From contig JACVTC010000030.1 of assembly GCA_016946835.1 (NCBI GenBank), forward strand, positions 1,154,501 to 1,218,500: a DNA stretch of 64,000 nt, written 5' to 3'. This DNA comes from Neocallimastix lanati (nom. inval.). Lineage: Eukaryota; Neocallimastigomycota; Neocallimastigomycetes; Neocallimastigales; Neocallimastigaceae. The position numbers and the translations under genes were made by a program. The notes beneath the pieces are model-generated. The model ran no database searches and was not told the origin of the DNA. It was given only the letters and a program-made list of their open reading frames with translations. Of this stretch, positions 46,173 through 64,000 are shown one piece after another (positions within the stretch are counted from its first letter, which is position 1; every line of letters begins with the position of its first letter).

Positions 46173-46639
46173 TATTATTATTTATTATTATTTATTATTA
46201 TTTATTATTATTTATTATTATTATTATTTATTATTATTTATTATTATTTATTATTATTTATTATTATTTATTATTTATTTATATATATATATATATAATA
46301 ATTATGTATTAAAAAAATAATAACATAAAAATTATTACCAAAATTTTATATATACTCTTTTAAACAAATGAAAAAAAATTTTATATAATATATATATAAA
46401 ATATGAACTGTTAATATGAATATAATTATTACAAAGTAATTATAATATGAAAAAAAAATTATTTTTTCAAATTTTAATTGCACAATATCATAAATATTGT
46501 TTTTATAAATCTACGCCAATATAATAAAGGAAATAAAAATAAGAATTTTATTTAAAAAAATATTTGGTTCATTGTATTTTAATATTTTTTGTTTAAGTTC
46601 TTATATAATTAAAATTAAAGATTTATATGTGAAAGTTGA
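45836..46639. repeat. A/T spacer with (TGATTATTAT)n and (TAT)n arrays
   Basis: From about 46020 to 46290 the sequence is a compound array: ten-base units TTGATTATTA (about ten copies, 46046-46130) grading into TTATTATTA and TATTTATTAT units. The two hydrophobic ORFs read from it (I/Y/L only) are artefacts. Nothing else is seen. Confidence 0.8.
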
Positions 46640-47440
46640 AACAACTGATGTCAAACATTAGATAATGAAGTAAATAAAATTTCTGTACTCAAGTATTTGA
46701 GGATATCCAAATGACAGGAATTTATTGTTGAAGATGAATCAATTGAATCAATTAATTGGAATTCAAATATATGAAAATTATTTTATATATATTGAAATTT
46801 CTTCAAAACCATAATCTTCTGAAAGAATAGTTTATGTATTTGAAATACTTTCAATTATGGCTGAACCGACAGAATACATTCTATTAGTTCATATTTGAAA
46901 AGAAAAATAAATTTGATAATACTATCATATCTACATTAAATAAATTGAAAGTATTAAGTATATATCAATATAATTAAAGATATAATTTTAAAATTTATCT
47001 CCATTCAGTAATAATAGTAAACATAAAGGTCATGATACAAGAATGGAAAAAAATAATGGTAATAGAATATTAGAAGATAAAATAAAATGATTTTATCAAC
47101 TGCAATAAAACTGGAAATAGATTATTAGATCAAACAAATAATGACCTAAATAGCAATAATAATACAGAAAATAATTAAATTAATCAACCTAGTAAAGTTA
47201 AATCCATGAAGAAGATACTGCAATTCTCGAAGTTCTAAATGTTTTTATTGATACAATAGATGAAAATAATAATATTCCAAAACCTATTACTAATTTTATT
47301 AAAGAACTTATTTATTTGTTGAAGTTTGTTAAAGATATAATTCACTGATCTTAATAACGGAGTTCCATCTGAAATTTTTAATGAAGGACTTGATAAAACA
47401 TTTTTGAATTTTTTGATAGACAAAATTATTAATAAATAAT
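46640..47440 (+). pseudogene. Degenerate coding locus of unknown family
   Basis: Coding-like plus-strand pieces occur in changing frames, for example VLNVFIDTIDENNNIPKPIT then NFIKELIYLLKFVKDII (47236-47345), followed in another frame by NNGVPSEIFNEGLDKTFLNF and a TAA at about 47438. Composition is less A/T-rich than flanking DNA. No family recognised, and I cannot assemble an intact gene with introns, so I treat it as a relic. Confidence 0.4.
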
Positions 47441-47899
47441 AATACTATTCAATTTTAAATAATAGTACTATTCAGTCATAAATAATTATAATAATAATAA
47501 TAATAATAATAATAACTTTTAATTTAAAAAAGGAATAAAATTAATTTATTAAAATGGATATACACTTAAAAATTTTATACATGAGTTTTAATATTACATT
47601 ATTTCATTATTTTCATACAATATATGAATATATTAAATATGTATATATTTTTTATATTTATTTTTTTTTTTTTTTTATAGTTAAATTATAATATAATTAT
47701 CATCATTATATTTAACATATTCTTAATACATAATACAATAAAATTATTATTTTAAGTTTATATTAAACTTTTATTATACATATTATAAATTTAATTTAAA
47801 AATTAAACAATTTAAAGATAATTTTTCAAATAAAAAAAAACCAAAAATAAAAAAAGAATAAAATACTATATGCATTTTGAATATTAAAGGCATAATAAT
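47441..47899. promoter_or_regulatory. Upstream region of the WD40 gene
   Basis: A/T-rich, with a TAA array near 47489-47513 and a poly(T) run near 47661-47678. It presumably contains the promoter of the WD40 gene, but no site can be identified. Confidence 0.4.
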
Positions 47900-53875
<5,976 letters not shown>

Positions 53876-54365
53876 TGTATTTATATTAATGTTACAACTA
53901 TATATTAGAAAAGAATAAAAATAATATTAATAAAGAAGATATAAAAAAAAATAATTAATTAAATAAATAAATAATAAAAAAAAAAAAAAAAAAAATAACA
54001 AATAAACAAAGGAATAAAAATAATACAAAATTAAATAAATAAAAATATAAAAATAATAAAAATATGAGTAAATTAATGAATTAATAAAAAAGAATAATAA
54101 ATATTATAAAATATATTTATATATATATATATATATATATATACATTATGAATAAAAAGCATGTATCATAAAAATAAAATGAAATAAAATAAATATATAA
54201 TAAAACTTAGTATATATTTATTATACGTTATTTGAAATCTCTTAATAAATATAGTATTTCTCCCCTTCATTATTAGACAATCAAAAATAAATAAATAAAT
54301 AAATAAATAAATATATAATAGAACAAACCCATATATAATAAAATATTTTGAAACAATAATTTCAG

Positions 54366-54426
<61 letters not shown>

Positions 54427-54640
54427 TTCAACATACAACTATAATTAACTGTACTATTGTTGATAACTCTTAGTTCTATTTTTTGATTATAAAAAATTTT
54501 ATTATTATTTATTATTTAAAAAGTGTTTATGAAATTATTTTATTTTTTAATGTTTAAAAATTAAAATATTTATTTAATTATTTATTATCAATATTAAATT
54601 ATTTATTGTTTATTTATTAGTTATTTTTTATTTATTTACT
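53876..54640. other. A/T-rich 3' spacer
   Basis: Contains a TA array (54117-54142), AAAT units (54285-54312) and a 49-base A run (54370-54418). I see no gene. Confidence 0.6.
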
Positions 54641-54654
54641 TATTTATAAAATTA

Positions 54655-54880
54655 AAATGATGTGGCGTTATATTAAAAATTTTTCAAGCCATTTTCTTAA
54701 AACACTTTTCTAAAATGAACTACCCCAATTCAATTATTAGGAAACAAAATTTCTTTAAATAATACTATGGAAGCAACATAAAAATATGAATGTATTAAAA
54801 TTAAATAAAAATATGGCCTGATTAAGATATATGGCGGCTTGATTTATTCTAAATAAAGAGTTTAATGTGGCGTTTATTAA
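54655..54880. repeat. Short transposon-like segment with direct repeats
   Basis: The word ATGTGGCGTT occurs at 54660 and again at 54865, with less A/T-rich DNA between them (AACTACCCCAATTC, ATATGGCCTG, ATATGGCGGC). The same word, ATGTGGCGTA, occurs on the minus strand inside the inverted-repeat element near 27930. This suggests a related mobile element, but I cannot define its ends. Confidence 0.35.
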
Positions 54881-55167
54881 TAAATAACTAAAAAAAAAAT
54901 AAATAATAATGAATAAATAATTAAAACGTATTTATTCATAGTAAATAATTATATAAAATTAATAACTTGATATTTAATAACAAATAGTAAAGGAAATATT
55001 TTGTTTTTTTTTTTTTAAAAAAATTATAAAATTATTAAAAAATATTTTTAAATAATATATAATTAAATATTTATTTAAATTTAAATATTTAATTAAAATA
55101 TTTTATTATAAATAGAAGAAAATATAAATATCAAAAAAAGTGAAATTAATCGAAAAAAAGAACAAAT

Positions 55168-55211
<44 letters not shown>

Positions 55212-55299
55212 AGAGAATTCAAAAGTATATAGATGTACTGAAATAAAACTTTAAATATATGCTAATTTTGCATTATTTTAAACAATAAGAAGGAAATTT
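54881..55299. other. A/T-rich spacer
   Basis: Contains a 39-base A run ending near 55208 and TA-rich words. I see no gene. Confidence 0.55.
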
Positions 55300-55950
55300 T
55301 AAATATGAAAGATTATATAATTATTTTGAAAAAGAATTTGATATATATATAACAATTGCTAAGCATAAAATTAAAGATGAAATAAACGTATATTTAATGA
55401 AGTTTCACAAAGAAATGGTATTTATATGTCCTGAATATAAAGCAATTAAACACAAATAAAAAGAAATATAAATACAACGACTACCTCCTGATGTAACATA
55501 TTTTGATGAAATTCTTGATTAATCAAAATTCTCTAAAACCGTAAAAAATGAGAATTTTATAATATTCAAAAATCCAAATTTAATAATCTTCTAATCCCCA
55601 TTACAAGCAACATTATCCATGAAATATAATGAAAATATATTTATAGATGGTACTTTTTATATTATGTCTAAATTTAGTTATCAAGTGTTCATTATTAGAA
55701 TTTGTATTAAAGATTTAAATAATTTTTATACTACTTCATATTCGATATTAAAAAAATGACAAAAAAAGCTACTTATGAAATGTTATTTGACGAAATAAAA
55801 AAAATACTAATAAATATAGAAATAATATTATAGTTATAAAAAATTTTATTGTGCTTTCGAAAAGACACATCTAAAACAGCAGAAAAAATATTTCCTAATA
55901 TAAATACTAAATACTATATTGTACTATAAAAGTGCATTAAAGCTTAAAAA
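55300..55950 (+). pseudogene. MULE-type transposase relic
   Basis: Plus-strand frames, broken by TAA, TAG and TGA codons, read RLPPDVTYFDEILD, then NENFIIFKNPNLIIF, then KYNENIFIDGTFYIMSKFSY followed by QVFIIRICIKDLN. The DGTF box (55646-55657) with its context is the start of the MULE transposase domain. The downstream piece continues as a counterpart of TYEMLFDEIKK. The gene is clearly dead, and no terminal inverted repeats could be found around it. Confidence 0.75.
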
Positions 55951-56134
55951 AAAAAAAAAAAAAAAAAAAAGGAATTAAGTAAAATATAATAATATATATA
56001 TATAATAAAGGGAATACAACCTAACAGAAAAAATTCAAATTGTTAGTAGATTGTATAAATTATATTTAATATCTAAAAATATTTTATCATATAATTATTG
56101 GTGAAGAATTGAAAATAATAATAAACAGACATTG

Positions 56135-56191
<57 letters not shown>

Positions 56192-56269
56192 AAAAAGATA
56201 CTAAATATCAAAAGTATATTAATAAAATGAAAAAAAAATACCTAAGTTAAAATGAATTAATTCCTACAG
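55951..56269. other. A/T-rich spacer with poly(A) runs
   Basis: Includes a 46-base A run at 56142-56187. I see no gene. Confidence 0.55.
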
Positions 56270-57180
56270 GAATACATAAAAGTATCATAATTTCATAACC
56301 CTCTAAAAAATAAAAAAATGAATGATCTTTTTTCCAGCCTCAATCATTGTGAACTTTAATTTATTTATTTATTCATTGATTAATTGCATTAATATTTAAT
56401 ATTTTTTTTATGAAAAAATACACAAATAATAATAAAAATAAATATTATTTGCACAATTAGAATATAATAATATTTGGAATAGTAATTTGAAATAAAAAGT
56501 AATATCCAAAATAAAGTGTATAAATAAATTCAGAAAAAAGTTCATATACAACGAATCTTACCTTCAAGAACATAAAATTTCTATTTAAAAGGAATTCTTA
56601 TGATTAGGGATTGAATTGACTATCTGAAAGAAATTATGGTCTGTTCCTTTAAAGACATTAACCCTGCTTGTCTGTCTTACTGCATTTTCATCGTTGACGC
56701 TCCTGGTTAGTTTGAGCTTATACCATCGAAATAGCTCTAGACATGATTTCTATATAAAAAGAGCCGCAGATCGGACCAAGAATGACATTTTAAAATAGTA
56801 ACACTTGTCGAGTACTAGCCCTAGGCATAACTTCTGTAAAGAAAGAAGATACATGGAAGAAAAATGATACTATTTTTTAATAAAAATAATAACTTTGATA
56901 AACAATATCAATTACTACAACAGTAATAAACGATTGTACCAAAAACATTTATTGCACAATGCTTGGATTTTTTACCATCACCTTTGATATCACAAGAATT
57001 AAGATGGTTTTCACTGAGGGAAGACCATTGAAAGTGATATTGTCCCTGAAAGGAATTATTTTAAATGAGGTCTCTAAAATTTTACTATATATTATCTATT
57101 ATTTCGTAAAAATTAATTCTTGTTTTATTGCAAATTTACAAAGTAGAAAGATTCCCTAAATCTATTCAACAATGATAACA
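56270..57180 (-). mobile_element. Transposable-element relic sharing a block with the LINE relic at 32.6 kb
   Basis: The 57055-56930 segment (minus strand) resembles 32720-32587. Both contain CACTTTC(T/A)ATGG followed by AAGACCATCTTAATTC or its equivalent, then GTGATG or GTAATG, then an ATG-rich stretch ending TTTTTGG(T/A)AC. The remainder is less A/T-rich than the flanks. One minus-strand frame reads ELFRWYKLKLTRSVNDENAV then RQTSRVNVFKGTDHN. Stops occur in all frames. It is probably another part of a LINE, but the class is not proven. Confidence 0.5.
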
Positions 57181-57868
57181 GAAAATCAATTATATATTTA
57201 TTTATTTATTTATCTATTTATCTATCTATTTATTTATTTATTTATTTATTAATTTATTTATTAAAAAATAAAATATTATACATACACATATTATTAATAT
57301 AATTTATTAATTAACACTCTTATATATTAAGAATTTATACATGTATATCATTTTATATATAATTATATACATTTTTATTATTAACAGCATTAATTTATGA
57401 TAAAATAATTTCAATCAACATATTCCTATATTCATTTAAAAATTATTAATTTAACCATGAAACTTTTAAACTCTTATTTATTATTTCAAACACTCTTATA
57501 AACACACAACAAACAGGTATTTTTATAGAATAACAAATTTTAATTTTAATTATTATTTTATAATTCTTTATTAATATTTTTTTAATTATTTTCCATAATA
57601 TAAAATATAATTTCTTATCTATTAATTTATATTATAGTTTATATATATAAGAATAAAATAAAAGAAAAAAAAATTAAAATGTATAAATAGTAATTTTAAT
57701 TGCTGCGCTTAAATGTTATGTATATTGCAAATATTAAGAATATGGTATATTTAAAAATAATAATATGTAAACTTTAGTTACTTTATTTCTTATAATATAA
57801 GAATAAAACCTTAATTAACATATTTCAAATATAATACATATATGTAAATATTATATAATTTATGTCAT
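57181..57868. other. A/T-rich 3' spacer of H2A
   Basis: TTTA/TCTA repeats at 57191-57262, otherwise unremarkable A/T-rich DNA. I do not see the histone stem-loop terminator of animals near the H2A stop; fungi normally lack it. Confidence 0.55.
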
Positions 57869-58267
57869 TTATTCAAGTTTATCTTCCTTTCCAGTCTTTG
57901 GGTTTTTCTTTGGTAAAAGAACAGAGTGAATGTTTGGTAAGACACCACCTTGAGAAATAGTAACATCAGATAATAATTTGTTTAATTCTTCATCATTTCT
58001 AATAGCTAATTGAAGGTGACGTGGAATGATACGAGACTTTTTGTTATCACGAGCAGCATTACCAGCCAATTCAAGAATTTCAGCAGTTAAATATTCAAGA
58101 ACAGCAGCTAAATAAACTGGAGCACCAGCACCAATACGTTGAGCATAGTTACCTTTTCTTAAAAGACGGTGAACACGACCAACTGGGAATTGAAGACCAG
58201 CTCTACTTGATCTAGATTTAGCACCAGAAGACATAGAATTCTTTCCAGCTTTTCCTTTTCCAGCCAT
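57869..58267 (-). CDS. H2A: Histone H2A (canonical core, no SQ tail)
   Basis: A single uninterrupted reading frame of 132 residues. The core is almost invariant: [69 protein letters not shown] and [15 protein letters not shown]. The acidic-patch residues of canonical H2A are kept ([21 protein letters not shown]). The basic N-tail reads [20 protein letters not shown]. The C-tail ends [11 protein letters not shown] and lacks the SQ(E/D) phosphorylation motif that most fungal H2As carry for DNA-damage signalling. It is intronless, unlike almost every other gene here, as usual for replication-dependent histones. Codon use is noticeably less A/T-biased than in neighbouring genes. No H2B partner is seen within the window. 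Confidence 0.97.
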   Translation of the reverse strand: MAGKGKAGKNSMSSGAKSRSSRAGLQFPVGRVHRLLRKGNYAQRIGAGAPVYLAAVLEYLTAEILELAGNAARDNKKSRIIPRHLQLAIRNDEELNKLLSDVTISQGGVLPNIHSVLLPKKNPKTGKEDKLE

Positions 58268-59626
58268 TTTTTATTGAATTATAATTTTATAAATTTAAAA
58301 TTTGAAAATTGATTAAATATAAGAATATGTATATTACAGTAATATTTTTGACAAAAAAAGTTTTGAAAAAAAACTCTTTCAATTTATTTAATAAAAAAAA
58401 ATATATTTTATAAGATTGAAGTATTTAATTTCAAAAGGGAAATTTTAGTTAATTTATAAGTTTTTCAAAAAACCAAAATAAATATATGTATTGTTATTAT
58501 TATTTTTTTTAATTAATAAATTATTATAATTAAAAATTCTATTAATTAATTTTTAATAATTATGAATATATTTCAATATATTGTAAATTTATATTTATAT
58601 AAAATTAAAATTTTTCAATCCTTGGATCTAAAAATTTTTGAAATGGGGTGTATTTTCTGAAAATTTTTGAATCTGACCCCATTTTAAATATAATATTGTA
58701 TTTATAAATTCATAATGTATACATATATATAAAAATCGTTTTTGAGTAAAAAATATTAAAAGTATAAAATAATTAAGGTAAAATCCCAAGATTTTAATAA
58801 TATTAATGCCTAAAGAAATTCCATTCTTTAAAAAAACATGTAACATATGTACATCATTATTACCTTTAATTATAAAGGATAAAATACTAAAAACCTTTTT
58901 TTTTATTTTATTCTTATTTCTATTTTTTAATTATTATTTTTTTTTTTATTATTTAAATATAAATTTATATTTATTGTGGAATAATAATATTTATTGGCTA
59001 TTTTTTAGCTTAACTTTATTATTAAATAGATTCAAAGTTAAGCAAAATAATAAAATTTAATTGTTTTTAAATAATATTTATTAACAAAAAAAAAATAAAT
59101 ATTCGAATAATTTTTTTTTATTAAAAAAAAAATAAAAAAATAAGACAACAAAATTTATTATTAAAAATATGTTGTACAGCTTTAATTATTAGAATCTTTG
59201 TTATTTAATTATTTAAATTATTTAATTAAAAATTTTTTAAAAATCTTTTTTTCTTTTTTAAATAATTATATTTAATTATAATTATATTTATATTTTAATA
59301 ATATTGGTTGATTGATTAATAATATAATAATAATTAATCTCCATATTATTTTACTTTATTATGTTTAAAAATATTTATTATTTACTATATTTTAATAATG
59401 ATAATTATCATTAAAGATATTATTAATTTAATTCAATAAAATAAGAATATTTATTCTTATTTAAATGGTTTTGTTTTATTATTCATTTTTATCAAATATT
59501 GAATCTATTAATTTTTTTTTATATAATACCTAATTAATAAACGCTGAAATTTAATTTATTATTCATTTTTTCCACTATAGTAAATAAATATTTTTTTACT
59601 TTCTTTTTTATTTATTTTACTTTATA

Positions 59627-59686
<60 letters not shown>

Positions 59687-59698
59687 TTTTACTTTATA

Positions 59699-59734
<36 letters not shown>

Positions 59735-60052
59735 TAAAAATATTAATATTAATAATTATATTTATATGTATATTTTTTATTTGTTTAAAATTATAATCGA
59801 TAAATTCAACATAATTATTTATTATTAATAGTAGTATTTTGTATTTAATATATATATTTTTAAACTTTATTTTTTATTTTGTTATATATACATATATTTA
59901 CTATATTACGATGAATATTAAAATTTTTTTTTTTTAATTTTTTATTTTATTTTTAAAAAAAAAAAAAAATAAAGATAAATATGTTTTTTAACTGATAATT
60001 ATTAGAATGTTTTAATTAATAATAACATATTAAAAATAATATATTATTAATT
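58268..60052. promoter_or_regulatory. Spacer between H2A start and UFD2 end
   Basis: The H2A promoter should lie just right of 58267. At 58641-58649 and 58676-58684 there is a perfect 9-bp inverted repeat (AAATGGGGT / ACCCCATTT) bracketing a repeated AAAATTTTTGA. It is of unknown meaning. Farther right, TTA arrays lie at 59631-59670 and 59700-59733. A weak hydrophobic frame at 58806-59060 is probably chance. Confidence 0.45.
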
Positions 60053-61221
60053 TTATTGATTTATATTTTTCTTTTTTTGTTGACGTTCTTTTTTATAGGC
60101 ATCAATTTTTGCTTTTAATTCAACATCTATATATGGAATATAAAATATATATATATTATTAAAAATTTTACATTATATTACTATTTAATTTTTTTTATTC
60201 AAAAAAAAAATACATATATTATAAAAAAATACTTACTTGGAGTAACCATATCAATGGTTAATGGTTGTCTGTTAAATGGATCATGTGAATCACTTAATAA
60301 ATGACTCTTGATAGTACTACGATCGACAGTGATATGACTAGATGGAAGAATAACTGGATCATCCATTAAAGTGTATAATAATGGATCTAATTTAAAATTA
60401 TTAATATAAAATAATTAATTATATATGAATGACTAAAAATAAATAATAAATAATAAATAATACAAAAAATAAATCCCTTATTATTAAAAATGTTAAATAT
60501 ATTACCCAAGAATTCATCAGGAACATCTTGATCCATTTCATCTTCTAAATTAATATTCTTTAATTCTTCTTCAACATTATTAACAAAATTTGAAAGTTTC
60601 GTTATATCATTCTATAAATATATATATATATATTTAAAAAAAAAAAATTGTTTTTATGGTTATTATTAACATATATAAAAGACATAAGTTCATTTGAATT
60701 TATATAATTTATAATTATAATAAAATACTTACTGGTCCCTTTAAAGCATTCTTCTTTAAAATATGTTGAGCTTTTAAGAAAATTTCTTTTCTGTAACTAC
60801 GACCATCTCTTGCAACAGCAGCTATAAATTCTTTTCTTGTACCTAAATGAAGATAAATATCTATAAGCTCCGTTAATAATTTCTTTGGATTAAATCTATA
60901 TTTTTCAGGATCAGCAACCTTTATAATTATTAATAAATTTAAAAATTAATAAGTATTATTCTTTTTTATTATTATTATAATTATAACTTATTATCTATTA
61001 CCTTTAATTCAGTACATTTTGGTCCAACTAAAGCAGTTAAATTATAGTCCATCATAGCAGCAAGTCTTTCAACAATTTCTGGTTCCATAAATGGTTGAAC
61101 AATTTGAGGATCACTGGTCATATAATTTAGCATATGTACAGTTTCATTACTAAGTGCCATATAGCTAATAGCTTGTCTTTCATCAACACGTAATAAATTT
61201 TCTCTTTCAGCTCTATATTGC

Positions 61222-61267
<46 letters not shown>

Positions 61268-61435
61268 TAATATGAGTTTTATTATTATTGTTAATTATTA
61301 CTCATTAATAGCATTATTATCATTATATTAATTATTACTTATTATTAATTATTAATTATAATTCATTATTTATTATTATTATTTTATTCATTATTATTAT
61401 TATTATTTTATTCATTATTATTATTATTATTTTAT

Positions 61436-61473
<38 letters not shown>

Positions 61474-63838
61474 TATTCATTGTTATTTATTTAATTATTA
61501 TCTATTTACTATATATAATTTACCTCAGATTCTTCATTCCAACGTTGAACATTTGCCATTTCCTTCTGAATAACATGAATTTCAGCTAACTTAGCTAAAC
61601 CTTCATCTAATAAATAGGTTGTATCATTCATAAGTAAATTTGCAAAGTGAACGAAGAATGAAGTATTTCTTATTATAAAAAAATAAAAATAAAAAAAAAT
61701 ATATATATATATTAATATAATGCAATAAATTAATAAGATATAAATAAATAAATATAAATAGATATAAATAAATAAAAAAAAATGATGATATGATTATTTA
61801 TTTATTATTTATTTTTTCACTCAGTGTAGTATACCTGCTTTGCTTTACAATTTGCATTTTATGTGAAGGATCCTTCCATATACATTTTAAAACTTGACTA
61901 ATATTATATCTTATATTAAATTTATCATAAAATTGACTATGCATACCAGTTTGTTCAATATCTATATAAATAAATGTTATAAAAAAAATTATTAATATAA
62001 TTTGTGAAAAAAAAAAAATTTTTTTTGTATATGTTATTTAAATTTTTTATAAGTACCAATATAGAATTTCATTAAGTCTTCAACAAGTAAATCCTTAGCT
62101 AATGGATGCATTTCAAAAATTAAATCTAAACGACCAGATGTATGACCAAGAGCATCACGATAAAGTGGTACTGTAAAGCAATACAATATCTATATAAAAT
62201 ATAGATTAATATATCATAATAAAAAAGTTTATTATTAATAATATTTAAAAAATATTTGATTCTAAATATTTATAAATGACGAAATTAAAATTTTGTAAAA
62301 TACTTCAGCAAACTTGGCCTTTAAGTACGGATTCTTGATATAATTAGCATGCTTCATTAATATCATTATGAAAGTCATTAATTCATCTCTTGAAACATTT
62401 TCAAATATAGTAGCTTGATTTCTATTTATTATAATTATTATCATTATTAATTATTTATTATTAATTATTTATTATTTATTATTTATTATTTATTATTTAT
62501 TATTTATTATTTATTATTTATTATTTATTATTTATTATTTATTATATATTATATATTATTTATTATTAATTTTTTATTATTTATTATTTATTATTATTAA
62601 AGTTAAATCTATTTTTACATATATTTTACCTGCAAATAAAAACTAAAAATTCACAAATATCATCTATAATCCATTCTGGAAGAGCTTTAAATGCATCCGG
62701 TGCTTCATCTGGTAAAATACGTAAATCAATATTACCGAAGTTATCACCTCTTGCTAATGTAGCCCAATTAATATTTGATGTTGGTTCTACCATGCCTGAT
62801 TTGATTAAAATTAATCTAATAATCCATGTCATTACTAAATTATAAAATTTGTAAACATCTATTAAAACGGTTTTGTTTAATAGAATAGCATCCATAGCAA
62901 GTTTATGATCAATCATAACGTCTAATTGAGTCTTTTTATTGTTTAAGTGAATTTAAATTATATTTAAATATATTTTATATTAATTTAATAATATATATAG
63001 AAAAAAGTAATATATATCATTAAATATATAATTTGATTTATTTTGATATATAACGTTAATAATATATTATATTTTGATTTATTTTGATATTTAAATTTCT
63101 ATATTTATACTTACTTGGTATCTAATTAATAATTGCTCATTAACAATTCTTCTAATACCTAAATTTGTCCAAGCCCCACTATTCTTTTCAGCATTCATTT
63201 TTTTAACTTGCTTTCTTATTTCTTCAATTTGAGTAACCATACGTTGATAGAATCTTACAGTACTTAAAAAACCATAATGATATACAGCCATAGTTAAATA
63301 AAACATTTCTGTAACGAAATTAGGTTTTGGTTTTTCTGGATGATCTTTATTCCATTTTTCAGTATACTCTTTTGATTGATTTAAATCAAATAATATTCTG
63401 GTATGTTCTGTAATGTCAATACGATTAGTATAAGTCAAATAATCTAAATCAATTAAACCGATCTTTTTATATCCTGGATCTAAAAATGGTTCACATAATT
63501 TATGACAAACGCGGTTAAGAGAATACATCAAACCATCAGTAGAAACTTCCTTTCTATCAATCTATATTAAATTTATTGATTAAAAAATTTATTAATATTA
63601 TTCTATAATGGTAAAATAATATCAAATACAATAAAAATAAAAATAAATAAATAAATAAAATAAAATTGAAATAAAATAAAAAATTAAATTCAATAATTAA
63701 ATAAATATTTTTAAATATTACTTGAATTTTTTCTCTTGAATGATTCTTAGTAATAGTGTCTCCAAAGAATTTTAAAACAGCTTCTCTAGCAGTTGGATTA
63801 GCTCTAATAATAGACATAGTCATAGAGTATAAAGTTGA
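60053..63838 (-). CDS. UFD2: Ubiquitin conjugation factor E4 (Ufd2), 3' part of gene
   Basis: Twelve exons in the window, all GT-AG and in phase, encode the last 707 residues: 63838-63722, 63561-63115, 62931-62630, 62421-62304, 62189-62057, 61961-61835, 61668-61524, 61220-61002, 60918-60733, 60611-60506, 60386-60237, 60126-60053. Upstream exons lie beyond the right edge. The Ufd2 core is recognisable throughout: [51 protein letters not shown] and NVQRWNEES. The C-terminal U-box starts [19 protein letters not shown] and goes on with [10 protein letters not shown] and [10 protein letters not shown] lysine-rich tail ends the protein. Ufd2 elongates short ubiquitin chains together with E2 enzymes and Cdc48. 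All U-box landmarks are intact. The first visible exon starts with the acceptor AG at 63839-63840, not with an ATG. Confidence 0.95.
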
Positions 63839-64000
63839 CTTTCATAAATATATAAAAATTATAATTATTTACCAAATAATTTATTGTTATTATTATATAT
63901 TTATTTGTTACAATTAATCAATTAATATAAATATATCATATTGATTTTAAATTTTTTTAGAAAAATTAAAAAAAAAAAAAAAATTAATATCTATAATCTA
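63839..64000. other. Intronic or upstream DNA of UFD2 at window edge
   Basis: A/T-rich sequence immediately before the first visible UFD2 exon. It reads as intron; no further exon can be identified before the window ends. Confidence 0.5.

Noticed and set aside
46110-46320. Two small hydrophobic ORFs made of Ile, Tyr and Leu
   Set aside because: Pure translations of a TAT-type repeat array; no start context, no complexity.
58806-59060. 84-codon plus-strand ORF upstream of H2A
   Set aside because: Mostly Phe, Leu, Tyr and Asn from A/T-rich DNA, with no recognised motif and no splice partners.

Overview
Nuclear DNA of a eukaryote, very probably an anaerobic gut fungus (Neocallimastigomycota). 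Reasons: extreme A+T content outside exons; many short GT-AG introns that are almost pure A/T; large TTTA, TAT and poly(A/T) arrays; decayed LINE and MULE-type transposase relics of a style I associate with gut fungi; and proteins of opisthokont/fungal type. The organism is an inference from style, not from a database match.

Eleven gene loci can be built by joining exons across introns; nearly every junction was checked for GT-AG and frame. From left to right: LINE 3'-end fragments (1-2230); a Par-1/MARK kinase with UBA and KA1 domains (-); dynactin p25 (-); an APC11 RING-H2 gene carrying an in-frame TGA (+); a 2,595-residue kinesin-like protein with a degenerate motor and about fifty 18-residue coiled-coil repeats (-); a Siw14/Oca1-type phosphatase (+); a transposon-rich stretch (25.6-28.4 kb) with a LINE reverse-transcriptase relic and a short element with terminal inverted repeats; a PRA1-family Rab acceptor (-); another LINE relic (32.1-32.7 kb); a low-complexity GNAT-domain protein (-) that may be one gene or two; an Fzo1/mitofusin GTPase (+) followed by a decaying repeat; a LINE 3' end with poly(A) tail (44.3-45.8 kb); a degenerate locus (46.6-47.4 kb); a 19-exon WD40 protein of unknown role (+); MULE and other transposon relics (54.6-57.2 kb); an intronless histone H2A (-); and the 3' part of a UFD2/E4 ubiquitin-chain factor (-) running off the right edge.

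The genes are ordinary eukaryotic housekeeping functions (polarity kinase, dynein/kinesin transport, ubiquitin ligation, membrane traffic, organelle fusion, chromatin) and do not form an operon or cluster. I see no CRISPR array, rRNA, tRNA, toxin or virus. I do not see a new multi-gene system. The most unusual items are the kinesin with substituted catalytic residues and expanding repeats, the TGA inside APC11, the mitofusin in a probable hydrogenosome-bearing fungus, and the inverted-repeat element.
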